From contig NZ_CP130702.1 in the NCBI RefSeq assembly GCF_030553075.1, positions 62,001 to 126,000 on the forward strand: DNA of 64,000 bases. The letters run 5' to 3'. Below the pieces are notes generated by a model. The model saw only the letters and a program-made list of their open reading frames with translations. It ran no database searches and was not told the DNA's origin. The DNA is from Halomonas sp. I5-271120. Its GTDB lineage: Bacteria; Pseudomonadota; Gammaproteobacteria; Pseudomonadales; Halomonadaceae. The translations under genes and the position numbers were made by a program. This document shows positions 43,580-51,587 of the stretch, piece by piece (positions within the stretch are counted from its first letter, which is position 1; every line of letters begins with the position of its first letter).

Positions 43580-44331
43580 TGGGCAAGCTCCTTCATCGAG
43601 TTCCAGATTTGGCTTTGGGTCGGGGCCATGGCGACATCACCGGCGCCCATGAACGGTAGGTCGGAGAGGCTATCCCCGAAGGTCATAACGGTGTCCTCTG
43701 GCTGGCGCTCGAGGATCGTGTCCAGAACGAACGCACAAGCCGCCGACTTCCGCGTGTAGGGCGGACGCAGAGCAGCGTTCCGCTCGTTGATGTGCAGTGA
43801 CAGGCCATTGAGTTCGGCAACGTTGTGCAGCAGATCCCAAGTCACCTGATTGAAGGCTTCATACCTGTTGTTCTTGACCGTCAGATAAACCGGAACACCG
43901 TGGTCCTCGAGCACCTGGGCACGAAGGTCCTGGTGGCTCCCGCTGGATAGCGCCAGCATCAGGTCCGAATGGGCATGTTTCAGTCGCTTGTGGGCTTCCT
44001 CGATCTCCTCGTCCAGGCGCTCTGCCCATACGGCATTGATGACGCCGTGCTGCAGTACAAGGGCCCCATGACTGACGATGGAGATCTCCGGCGAAGTGAA
44101 AAGCCCGACGCGCTCAAGGGCTTGAGAATTGCGCCCGGTCACCGGGACCACTACGTCGGCCATTGCTGACAGCCCGGACCAGAGACGTTGCTGCCGCGGG
44201 CATTGGTAGGATCGAGGCTGACCCTGGCGATCGACAGCTGCCGCCACACTCTCTCCGGCATCGCGCAGGTTACGCTCACTGGTGAAAAGGGTGTCATCCA
44301 GGTCCGTAAGCAGAATCATCCTGGAGGTCAT
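43576..44331 (-). CDS. HAD-superfamily phosphatase of ter module
   Basis: 251 aa; GGAGG before ATG 44331. Motif I is LTDLDDTLF, motif II is near VVPVTGRNSQAL, and the C-terminal MTFGDSLSDLPFMGAGD is motif IV. The cap type matches small-molecule phosphatases of the Cof/SPP kind. Predicted to remove a phosphate in the ter metabolite pathway. Coupled to both neighbours by 4-nt overlaps. Confidence 0.88.
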   Translation of the reverse strand: MTSRMILLTDLDDTLFTSERNLRDAGESVAAAVDRQGQPRSYQCPRQQRLWSGLSAMADVVVPVTGRNSQALERVGLFTSPEISIVSHGALVLQHGVINAVWAERLDEEIEEAHKRLKHAHSDLMLALSSGSHQDLRAQVLEDHGVPVYLTVKNNRYEAFNQVTWDLLHNVAELNGLSLHINERNAALRPPYTRKSAACAFVLDTILERQPEDTVMTFGDSLSDLPFMGAGDVAMAPTQSQIWNSMKELAQ

Positions 44332-45509
44332 ACGACCTCCATCATGGGGCTATGAGGTAAAGTTTTGCTGGTGAGATCGTGATGGGCGTTGTAGCTCGCC
44401 TGGAGGTCATTCGCAGTCGTCATCCAACCAAGACCGTCCTTAGCCATTGGAAACCTGCCCGGTGCCGGGTTGTAGAGGAAGTGGCGCTTATCGGGAGCCC
44501 CGGGGGCCGGATGCTCGATCTTCGTGTTGATACAGTCTCCGAGGGCGATGGGTGAACGGGTTGAGCTCTGGAAGACCACATCACCACCGCTGCTTTCCAT
44601 CGCCAGTGCCAATCGGAATGGCGAGTCTAGGAATTCCCCCATCCCCATTACCGTGGTGGGAAGATGGAGCAGCTCCTTGGCGATAGATGGCAGCTCCGGG
44701 CCACCATTGGTGATGTGTAAGCCATGCAGACCTTCGCGCTCGATAGGAAGCTTTCGCTGGCCCGTGATCTGATCCATCAGTGCTGAGCAGAAGTCGGTAT
44801 CAACATTACTGGGGAGCACTGCCTGATACGCGGGATAGGGCGTAAAGGTGAAACGTCCGGCCATCAACTGTACGAAGCGAACATCTTTGATTGATGGAGG
44901 AAGCTTGGTCATTAACTGCGCCCGATCCTCCTCACTCAGCCAGCTGACCAGAGAAACAATATGCAGGCGCTTGACCTGACCAAGTTCAGGTTGAGCGAGG
45001 AGGGCTTCTGCCAACTGCGCCAGGGTCCGGCCGGTGGAGACTTCATCATCGACCAGCACTATGTCCTGGCTGGTGGCAATGGCCTGTCGCGGGGTCTCAT
45101 CCAGCGTGGCGAGGTGCATGGTGTCAGCATGGGAGTGGGCTTCGCGAATCCGCACCCAAGGGGAGGGGACCAGAAAGCGTGTCGTATGATGGAAGACGCC
45201 ATCATGGGACTTGTTGGTCAGGTGCCGTGCGACTCCTGCGCCCAGCCCGACAGCGGTTTCTGCCATGCCGACGACATAGGGGGTATTCCCCAGCAGCTGG
45301 ATACGATCGGCAAGCTCTGCATGGATGGCGTTCATGGTCGAAGGCCTGACGGGCAAATGCTTGCCTAGAACGCGGGAAACAAAGAGGTAGCCACGCTTAG
45401 GGTTCAGGCGGGAGGCGAACGTCACCAGCTCTTCAAGGCGGTGGCCATCCTGATGAATTTCAATGTCCAGTGACCCTGCCTGTATCTGGTGGGACATGGT
45501 TCGGTTCAT
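44328..45509 (-). CDS. Phosphoribosyltransferase with TRSP domain, ter module
   Basis: 393 aa; AGGAAA 9 nt before ATG 45509. Residues 25-225 form the phosphoribosyltransferase with the PRPP loop IVLVDDEVSTGRT; the C-terminal part carries the TRSP-type domain (LPTTVMGMGEFLDSPFRLA, QSSTRSPI). It is the second PRTase-type enzyme expected in ter metabolite modules. An inverted repeat precedes it (45586-45614), so its level may differ from that of the ter genes upstream. Confidence 0.85.
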   Translation of the reverse strand: MNRTMSHQIQAGSLDIEIHQDGHRLEELVTFASRLNPKRGYLFVSRVLGKHLPVRPSTMNAIHAELADRIQLLGNTPYVVGMAETAVGLGAGVARHLTNKSHDGVFHHTTRFLVPSPWVRIREAHSHADTMHLATLDETPRQAIATSQDIVLVDDEVSTGRTLAQLAEALLAQPELGQVKRLHIVSLVSWLSEEDRAQLMTKLPPSIKDVRFVQLMAGRFTFTPYPAYQAVLPSNVDTDFCSALMDQITGQRKLPIEREGLHGLHITNGGPELPSIAKELLHLPTTVMGMGEFLDSPFRLALAMESSGGDVVFQSSTRSPIALGDCINTKIEHPAPGAPDKRHFLYNPAPGRFPMAKDGLGWMTTANDLQASYNAHHDLTSKTLPHSPMMEVV

Positions 45510-45585
45510 GCTGACGTTTCCTGTGCGGACTGAGGGAAGCACTCTCGCCTTGAAAGCGCTTGCCTCAGCCAAGTGGTATTTGGGT

Positions 45586-45614
45586 ATATCAGGGCCGTGC
45601 TTCGGCCCTGATAT
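45586..45614. other. Perfect hairpin between terD and the PRTase gene
   Basis: An 11-bp stem ATATCAGGGCC/GGCCCTGATAT with a 7-nt loop. No T run on either strand, so it may be a processing or attenuation site within the operon. Confidence 0.5.
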
Positions 45615-45657
45615 TGCGAACAATAGGCATGGTGCGAGTCATGCGCCGCGCTCGCTT

Positions 45658-46236
45658 TTACCCCAGCTGGAGGCCATAGTTGTTGACCAGACCCTGCAGC
45701 CCATTGCTGAAGCCCTGGCCAACCGCGCGGAACTTCCACTCACCGTTGTGGCGATAGAGCTCGGCGAAGATCATGGCGTCTTCGGTCGAGTAGTCCTCGG
45801 TCAGGTCGTACCGAACGACTTCGTTGCTGGTGTCATCGTTGATGATGCGGGCAAAGGCATTCGCGACTTGGCCGAAGTTCTGGCCGCGGTCACGCGCTTG
45901 GTGAATCGTGACCGTGATGGCAACCTTGGCGATGTCGGAAGAAAGGGTCTCGAGGTCCACGCCGATGACTTCATCATCGCCTTCGCCTTCGCCTGTACGG
46001 TTGTCGCCATGGTGAACGACCGCGCCGTCAGCGGACTTCATGTTGTTGTAGAAGATGAAGCCGCCCTCGCCATGGCATTTGCCTTCGGCATCGAGGAGAA
46101 AGGCGCTGGCATCCAGGTCGAAATCGGTGCCGGTTGTGACACGCGGATCCCAGCCAAGGCCCACGCGAATCTTCTTGATGCCAGGATCTTCTTTGCTCAG
46201 CGAGATGTTGCCGCCTTTAGAGAGAGAAATGCCCAT
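45658..46236 (-). CDS. terD: Tellurite resistance protein TerD
   Basis: 192 aa, the usual length; AAGGAG before ATG. It opens MGISLSKGGNISLSKE and has FDLDASAFLLDAEGK, FIFYNNMKSADGAVVHHGDNRTGEGEGDDE (calcium-binding loops) and YDLTEDYSTEDAMIFAELYRH, all as in TerD. Cytoplasmic, often linked to TerC at the membrane. It follows the other TerD-family gene by 71 nt. Confidence 0.93.
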   Translation of the reverse strand: MGISLSKGGNISLSKEDPGIKKIRVGLGWDPRVTTGTDFDLDASAFLLDAEGKCHGEGGFIFYNNMKSADGAVVHHGDNRTGEGEGDDEVIGVDLETLSSDIAKVAITVTIHQARDRGQNFGQVANAFARIINDDTSNEVVRYDLTEDYSTEDAMIFAELYRHNGEWKFRAVGQGFSNGLQGLVNNYGLQLG

Positions 46237-46307
46237 TTTTATGGCTCCTTTCTTTTGAATATTTCTAGGTTTAGTCGTGGTTTTGCTGCCTTATTGCAGC
46301 CTTATGA

Positions 46308-46880
46308 TTACTCGAGGCCGTAGCGCTTCAGTACATCAGCCAGGCTGCCGGCGAACCCATCACCCTTGGCAGCGAAGCGCCATTCGCCTTCTTTCTTGTA
46401 GAGCTCACCGAAAATCAGGGCCGTTTCGGTGGAGTAGTCTTCGGTGAGGTCGTAGCGGGCCACTGGTTCTTGATTGTCGTCTTGCAGGATGCGGACGTAG
46501 GCGTTGTCGACCATGCCGAAGTTCTGACTGCGGTTCTCGGCGTCGTAGATGGTGACCACCAGAACGACCTTCTGGACATCATCGGAGATGGACTTCAGAT
46601 CAACCGTGATGGACTCGTCATCACCGTCGCCTTCGCCGGTACGGTTGTCCTCAGAGCAAGCAACGCCACCACAGGGCGAGACCTTCTCCCCATAGAACAC
46701 CAGGGATTTAGGGCCACCTACGGGGACGCCCTCGGCGTCGAGCAGGATGGCAGAGGCGTCCAGATCGAAATCCGCACCGTCTGTCACGCGGGTATCCCAG
46801 CCCATGCCCAGGACAAACTTGCCGGCTTCCGGCGCTTCCTTCGACAGGTTGATGCGACTTCCCTTGGAAAGGTTGATCAT
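46308..46880 (-). CDS. TerD-family protein (TerD/TerE-like)
   Basis: 190 aa; GGAG 7 nt before ATG 46880. Same fold as the neighbour: INLSKGSRINLSKEAPEAGKF, FDLDASAILLDAEG, EDNRTGEGDGDDES, YDLTEDYSTETALIFGELY. The middle loop differs (KSLVFYGEKVSPCGGVACSED) and contains two cysteines absent from most TerD and TerE proteins. By sequence it could be TerE; by place right behind terC it would be TerD, so no symbol is given. Confidence 0.85.
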   Translation of the reverse strand: MINLSKGSRINLSKEAPEAGKFVLGMGWDTRVTDGADFDLDASAILLDAEGVPVGGPKSLVFYGEKVSPCGGVACSEDNRTGEGDGDDESITVDLKSISDDVQKVVLVVTIYDAENRSQNFGMVDNAYVRILQDDNQEPVARYDLTEDYSTETALIFGELYKKEGEWRFAAKGDGFAGSLADVLKRYGLE

Positions 46881-46909
46881 GTCTTTCTCCATCATGTGTT
46901 GAGTAAGTT

Positions 46910-46974
46910 AGTGCCTTTCAAGAGGCACTCAGAAACACCGGAAAGATGCTTTTGAGTGCCCCCTTCACGGGGGC
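46910..46974 (-). other. Two tandem hairpins between terC and the next ter gene
   Basis: GCCCCC-loop-GGGGGC (46958-46974) and AGTGCCT-loop-AGGCACT (46910-46929). No T run follows. They could stabilise or process the mRNA between terC and the TerD-family genes. Confidence 0.4.
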
Positions 46975-46988
46975 TAGGGCGCTATTGG

Positions 46989-47996
46989 TTAGTCAGGTTC
47001 GTATGCTTCTCTCGGTTTATTACCCGGAAAGAGCAGGCTGGCGGCAACACCGCTGGCAATGAGGCCAAGGACAACGACAAGGCTCACTCGATGGTCGATG
47101 TGAAACAGACCGAGAGCATTACCGGCCAGCTTCACGGCGATGAAGAGCAAGACGACAGCAACTGCTTTCTCTAGGTGAACCAGGTACTGGGCGGCTGCAG
47201 CCAGCATGAAATAGAGGTTTCTCAGGCCTAGGATGGCGAAAATGACAGCCGAGTAGACCAGGAATGGCTCCTTCGTTACTGCGATGATTGCCGGCACACT
47301 GTCAAAGCTAAAGATGATGTCTGAGACTTCCACGCACAGCAGGCAAAGCAGCATGGGAGTGGCGTAAATCGATGCGTTACGTCGAGTGAGTTCGATCCCT
47401 TCTTTGTCAGCAATGGATCGTGCCTCATCGCCTTTCACGATAAATCGCTTGCCTACGATTCTTGGAATGACTGGCATAAGCTTGCGCATGAATTTGACGG
47501 ACCAGTGATCCGAATAATCTTCATCCACTTCACCATCGTCATTTCCCTTGAGCATCTTTACGCCTGTCCAGAGAACGATCGCAGCAAAGATAAGCTCTAC
47601 CCATACAGAAAGACCGAAGACAGACGTGCCAAGAGCCACAAAAATAGCTCGGAAAATCAGTGCGCCAGCGATGCCGTAATAGAGAATTCGGTGCTGAGCG
47701 ATTCCCTTGATACCGAAGCTCGAAAAGATCGCGACGAACACCATCATGTTGTCGATAGAGAGCGCTTTCTCCAGCACATATCCCGAGAGGAAAAGGCTGG
47801 CTGCCTCTGGGCTGAAGCGTTGGTGCAGGTAGGCAAAGAACGCCATTGCCAGGACGATCCAGAAAACTGACCAGCCTGCCGCGTTGCGGAAGGTCACCTC
47901 TGAATCGTTGCGGTGAGCGAACAGGTCCAGCCAGACCGACACGATCACCGCAACGACGAGGACCACGACCGCTTCCATGGGGAAGCCAAAGTCCAT
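46989..47996 (-). CDS. terC: Tellurite resistance membrane protein TerC
   Basis: 335 aa; GAGGAG before ATG. About nine membrane helices, with the family signatures LEKALSIDNMMVFVAIF and CVEVSDIIFSFDSVPAI, both carrying the conserved acidic residues within helices. TerC is an inner-membrane protein, probably a metal transporter or scaffold (related members export manganese), and works with TerB and TerD. Length and order after terB are as in other ter operons. Confidence 0.95.
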   Translation of the reverse strand: MDFGFPMEAVVVLVVAVIVSVWLDLFAHRNDSEVTFRNAAGWSVFWIVLAMAFFAYLHQRFSPEAASLFLSGYVLEKALSIDNMMVFVAIFSSFGIKGIAQHRILYYGIAGALIFRAIFVALGTSVFGLSVWVELIFAAIVLWTGVKMLKGNDDGEVDEDYSDHWSVKFMRKLMPVIPRIVGKRFIVKGDEARSIADKEGIELTRRNASIYATPMLLCLLCVEVSDIIFSFDSVPAIIAVTKEPFLVYSAVIFAILGLRNLYFMLAAAAQYLVHLEKAVAVVLLFIAVKLAGNALGLFHIDHRVSLVVVLGLIASGVAASLLFPGNKPREAYEPD

Positions 47997-48007
47997 GTTC
48001 CCGCTCC

Positions 48008-48475
48008 TCAGGTCAGTTCGAACTCGGCAGGATCGAGGCCCAGCTCGCGAGCGATCTTGAGCGCCATGGCCTTCTCCTTCTCATCGAACTCACCATCTGC
48101 ACCGCCAATCGCGATCGCCAGACGAAGAACCATGCGGGCTTGATCGTCCTTCTTCTTGACCTTGCCGATCGTGCTGAACGCGGAGATCTCGGCGAGATCG
48201 GTGTCTGTATCCGGGTTGTCCGGATCCAGATTGTTCAGGTGATCACGGAATTTCCGGATGACTTCTGCGCTATCGAAGATGGAAAGAGCATCGTGGTTCT
48301 GGACGAAGACAATCGTCTTCTTTTTTTCCTCTGCATCGATGCTGCCATCAGCGACGGTAATGAGGGCACTCGCAGCCAAGGCTGCATCGAGGAAGTCAGC
48401 GTTGCGATACTTCTGTGCGTTGGTCTTCAGGTCGGATACGGTTTCTTTGGCACGACTGACCACGTTGCTAAGCAT
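48008..48475 (-). CDS. terB: Tellurite resistance protein TerB
   Basis: 155 aa; CCGGAG before ATG. An all-helical TerB domain with DGSIDAEEKK and, in its second half, GADGEFDEKEK, the two conserved acidic metal-binding turns. TerB binds the inner face of the membrane together with TerC. First gene of the ten-gene ter operon, 44 nt behind a shared-type promoter. Confidence 0.95.
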   Translation of the reverse strand: MLSNVVSRAKETVSDLKTNAQKYRNADFLDAALAASALITVADGSIDAEEKKKTIVFVQNHDALSIFDSAEVIRKFRDHLNNLDPDNPDTDTDLAEISAFSTIGKVKKKDDQARMVLRLAIAIGGADGEFDEKEKAMALKIARELGLDPAEFELT

Positions 48476-48519
48476 GGGTATTTCTCCGGTTGATTAGTGT
48501 CTCGCTAGGGACGAGAGAA

Positions 48520-48547
48520 ACGTTACCGGAGGTGAAGGGATCGGGAA
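48520..48547 (-). promoter_or_regulatory. Promoter of the ter operon, shared type
   Basis: TTCCCGAT (48547-48540 on minus), preceded by AGTAGAC, with TAACGT at positions 23-28. The same AGTAGACTTCCCGAT string occurs at the 35995 gene. A TCTCG/CGAGA inverted repeat (48500-48516) lies between the -10 and terB. Confidence 0.7.
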
Positions 48548-48835
48548 GTCTACTTTGGCGCCGTTTTTTGGCCGACTTTCAAAGGGGGGCGGGAAGCGCT
48601 TTTCATGTACTGTTGCAACAGAGGCGCCATGGAGAGGGATTTTCGGTGTTCTGTTAAAACTGCGTTGATGAAAAATCAGGGGACAGCGTAGGAAATCGCT
48701 TACAGCGCGAATAGTAAAATAATGTATAATTTGCTTACGTTTTTAGGGTATACAGCTCTAAGTGCATCACTTAAGTGGTGATGTCAACCGTGCCTGGTGT
48801 TTGCTATAAGTTTTATAACCATAATCTAAAAACAT

Positions 48836-48878
48836 AAAAAAGCCACTGAGGAGCGCCTCAGATTGCTCCCAGAGTGGC
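48836..48878 (-). terminator. Orphan minus-strand terminator
   Basis: GCCACT/AGTGGC with an inner GGAGC/GCTCC stem, then six T on minus. No minus-strand gene ends here, so an untranslated RNA from 48880-49010 is possible. The rest of 48548-49014 has no gene; 48640-48840 is AT-rich, with a CATCAC/GTGATG hairpin near 48764. Confidence 0.55.
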
Positions 48879-48926
48879 CATGCGCAACGGAAGGCCTGGG
48901 AGGTCGCACGCCGCGTAAAAGTTGGG

Positions 48927-48954
48927 TTCCGGATTTCAGTTCGTCTGAGACACT
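48927..48954 (+). promoter_or_regulatory. Possible promoter of the gene at 49015 (weak variant)
   Basis: TTCCGGAT at 48927-48934 and TGAGACACT in -10 position (GACACT at 23-28). The box matches the promoter at 34875, the -10 is poor. Confidence 0.25.
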
Positions 48955-49014
48955 GATTCTCGAGCCCGGGGCGCTGCGCTCTGGCCGTTATGAACTACGT
49001 AGGGAAAAAGTGAC

Positions 49015-49221
49015 GTGACGAAGACTGCATGCGCTCTGCTAGAGCATACGACTCCGGCACATTATGCTGCCGTCTCTGGGTGGCAAGGATGCGTGAATGC
49101 TCGAGCTAATCCGTCTGAAGCGGAGGAGAAGGCCATCCTCGATGAACTGGCTAAATCCTGCGCCGCTGACGGTATCGACCTGGACGATTTCGCCCCCCTT
49201 CTAATGTCGTTATCAAAATGA
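49015..49221 (+). CDS. Small hypothetical protein, 68 aa
   Basis: GTG start with a weak AGGGA site upstream. Helical and acidic at the C-terminus (SEAEEKAILDELAKSCAADGIDLDDFAPLL). No family recognised. It stands alone between an AT-rich region and topB, which is convergent. Confidence 0.45.
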   Translation: MTKTACALLEHTTPAHYAAVSGWQGCVNARANPSEAEEKAILDELAKSCAADGIDLDDFAPLLMSLSK

Positions 49222-49295
49222 TCCTCTGCTCAGCCCACTACCCATGGCAGCTAAGCGGTATCGCTGGTTGCCATGGGTAACCAGGGAGAGCGCTT

Positions 49296-51527
49296 TCAGG
49301 TCCCTCCTTGGGACTTCTCCTCGCCAACTGGCAACGTCGATTTGCAATCCGGCCACCCCGAGCAGCCCCAGAACTGACTGGAGCCCCCCTTGCGTGCCTT
49401 GGTGCTGTTCTTCATGAACATCGCCTTGCCACACTTCGGACAGTCTGGCCCCTGCTGTTTCGGTGGGGCACTTCGCTTCTCCCCGGGCTTGCCATCAGCG
49501 TCAGGCCGAGTGGTCCCGCAATCCCGATTTTCGCACCCCCAGAAGTGCCCAGCCTTTCGTGCGGGTCGATCGGCTGTCGCCTTCCTGGCTTTCGAGCGCA
49601 GGCGGTACATGTTGCTGCCACACTCGGGGCAGGGGTAAGTGGTTTCCTCCAGGCTCTCCAGGTATGGCTTGGCACGAGCAATGATGTTGGAGGTGTCCGA
49701 CTTCACCCCTGTGACGATCTCGGCCGTCCATTCGCTGATGTACTGCACGAAGGGCCCCATCTGCTCCTTGCCGGTGGCAATAGCCTCGAGCTTTTGCTCC
49801 CACCCCGCGGTCATCGCAGGAGAGGCGACGGTGTCAGGCACCAGCGCCAGCAAGGCTGTGGCCTTGTCGGTACTGACTATGGTGCCCTTGGTGTGCTTCA
49901 GATACCCCTTCTGGACGCAGCCATCGATGATGTCGGCACGCGTCGCTTCGGTCCCCAGGCCGGCAGTGGAGCGAAGGATCTTCTTGAAGGCGTCGTCGGA
50001 CACGAACCGTGCGATGTTCTTCATCGCCCCGATCAAGGTGGCGTCGGTGAAGTGGGGCGGTGGCCGCGTCATCTTCGAGTCGATGTCGGCTTCACGACAC
50101 TGCCCGGGCTCACCCTGACGCACCTTAGGAAGCGAATGCTGCTGGTCATCCTCCTTCTCAGCGGCATCCTCCTCGCCCCGATCATCGTCGTCGTTGCTGA
50201 ACAACACCTTCCAGCCGGCCTTCAGTGGTACGCGGCCCTTGGCGGTGAAGGGCTGGTTGGCACACCGGAGTTCGATTTCGGTCTGCTCGAATTCATGCTG
50301 AGAGTAGAACTGGGCGATGTAGTGGCGACGTATCTCCCCATACACCTTCCGCTCATCCTCGCTCATGGCGGATACATCGACCTCGGCAGCGGTAGGGATG
50401 ATGCCGTGGTGCGCCGAGACCTTCTTGTCATTGAAGGCTCGGGAGCGAATCGTGATATCAGCTCCACTGACCAGGCCTTCGCAGCTCGGATCGGATAGCG
50501 CCAAAGCGCGAAGCACGTCCGACGCTTCGGCATGTTGGGAAGTCGGCAGGTAGCCACAGTCCGTACGCGGGTAACTCGTCGCCTTGCGCGTCTCGTACAG
50601 AGACTGGGCGATGGTGAGTACCTGTTTGGCGGACATGCTGAACTTGCGTGAACAGTGCTGCTGGAGCTTCGAGAGACTGAAGGGCAGGGGAGGCGACTCC
50701 TTCCCTTTCTTCACCTCGGCTTTGACCACCTCCGCCTTCTTTCCTGGCAGGGCGTCGGCGAACTGCTCGCCAATGACCTTGTTGATGCAGCGGCCGTGTT
50801 CATCGGATACCTGCTCCGGAGGCTGCCATGTCGCCTGCAGCTTGCCGTTCTGCACCTCGAAGGTCGCCTTCAGGATGTAGTAGGGCGAGGGCGTGAAATT
50901 GCCGATCGCCTTGTCCCGATCAATCACCAGCTTCACGGTAGGTGTCTGCACGCGCCCGACGGAGAATACGCCTTTGATTTTCGCCTGGCGCCCAAGAAGC
51001 GAGTAGGCCCGGGTCAAGTTCATGCCAATCAACCAGTCGGCGCGAGAGCGAGCCTTGGAGGCGTAATAGAGCGAGATGGTCTCCTCGCCGGGACAGATCT
51101 CCTGAAGGGCCTTACGGATGCTCTTCTCATCCAGGGCTCTGAGTTTGAGACGCTTGACCGCTCCCTTGAAACTGACGCGCTCGATGATGCTGCGGGCAAT
51201 GGCTTCACCTTCACGGTCAAAGTCAGTCGAGATGACACAGGTGTCGGCCTTGCTCAGGAGGTCTTTGACGACCTTGAATTGCTTCGCGCCCCGCTGTGAC
51301 ACCTTCTTCTTCCACTTGTCGGGGACGATCGGTAGCGTTTCGAGCTTCCAGGCCTTCAGATCCTTGTCGTAATCCTCCGGGGATGCTTCCTCCAGGAGGT
51401 GGCCGAAGGCCCAAGTGATCTGCGTGCCGCGCCCATCGTGAAGGTAGCCTTCACCGGACTTTGTGGCCCCAAGTACACGCGCCAGGTCTCGCCCTTGGCT
51501 GGGTTTCTCGCACAAGTACAGATTCAT
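49296..51527 (-). CDS. topB: DNA topoisomerase III
   Basis: 743 aa from ATG 51527 with GAGGG upstream. A type IA enzyme: the TOPRIM domain has LCEKPSQGRDLA and STDFDREGEA (D-x-D-x-E), and the catalytic tyrosine is in SYPRTDC. Two C-terminal four-cysteine zinc fingers (CPECG..., CPKCG...) bind single-stranded DNA. TopB decatenates DNA and resolves replication or transfer intermediates; copies are common on large conjugative plasmids. It follows the lipoprotein gene by 60 nt on the same strand. Confidence 0.95.
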   Translation of the reverse strand: MNLYLCEKPSQGRDLARVLGATKSGEGYLHDGRGTQITWAFGHLLEEASPEDYDKDLKAWKLETLPIVPDKWKKKVSQRGAKQFKVVKDLLSKADTCVISTDFDREGEAIARSIIERVSFKGAVKRLKLRALDEKSIRKALQEICPGEETISLYYASKARSRADWLIGMNLTRAYSLLGRQAKIKGVFSVGRVQTPTVKLVIDRDKAIGNFTPSPYYILKATFEVQNGKLQATWQPPEQVSDEHGRCINKVIGEQFADALPGKKAEVVKAEVKKGKESPPLPFSLSKLQQHCSRKFSMSAKQVLTIAQSLYETRKATSYPRTDCGYLPTSQHAEASDVLRALALSDPSCEGLVSGADITIRSRAFNDKKVSAHHGIIPTAAEVDVSAMSEDERKVYGEIRRHYIAQFYSQHEFEQTEIELRCANQPFTAKGRVPLKAGWKVLFSNDDDDRGEEDAAEKEDDQQHSLPKVRQGEPGQCREADIDSKMTRPPPHFTDATLIGAMKNIARFVSDDAFKKILRSTAGLGTEATRADIIDGCVQKGYLKHTKGTIVSTDKATALLALVPDTVASPAMTAGWEQKLEAIATGKEQMGPFVQYISEWTAEIVTGVKSDTSNIIARAKPYLESLEETTYPCPECGSNMYRLRSKARKATADRPARKAGHFWGCENRDCGTTRPDADGKPGEKRSAPPKQQGPDCPKCGKAMFMKNSTKARKGGSSQFWGCSGWPDCKSTLPVGEEKSQGGT

Positions 51528-51587
51528 ATATCCCTCACTCATCCTGTCCTGCGGCCTAGCGCGTGGACCTCAGTACCAAGGTTATCG

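Noticed and set aside
42305..43759. 484-aa plus-strand frame opposite the StiP-type gene
   Set aside because: Spans the ends of three coupled minus-strand genes and has no motif.
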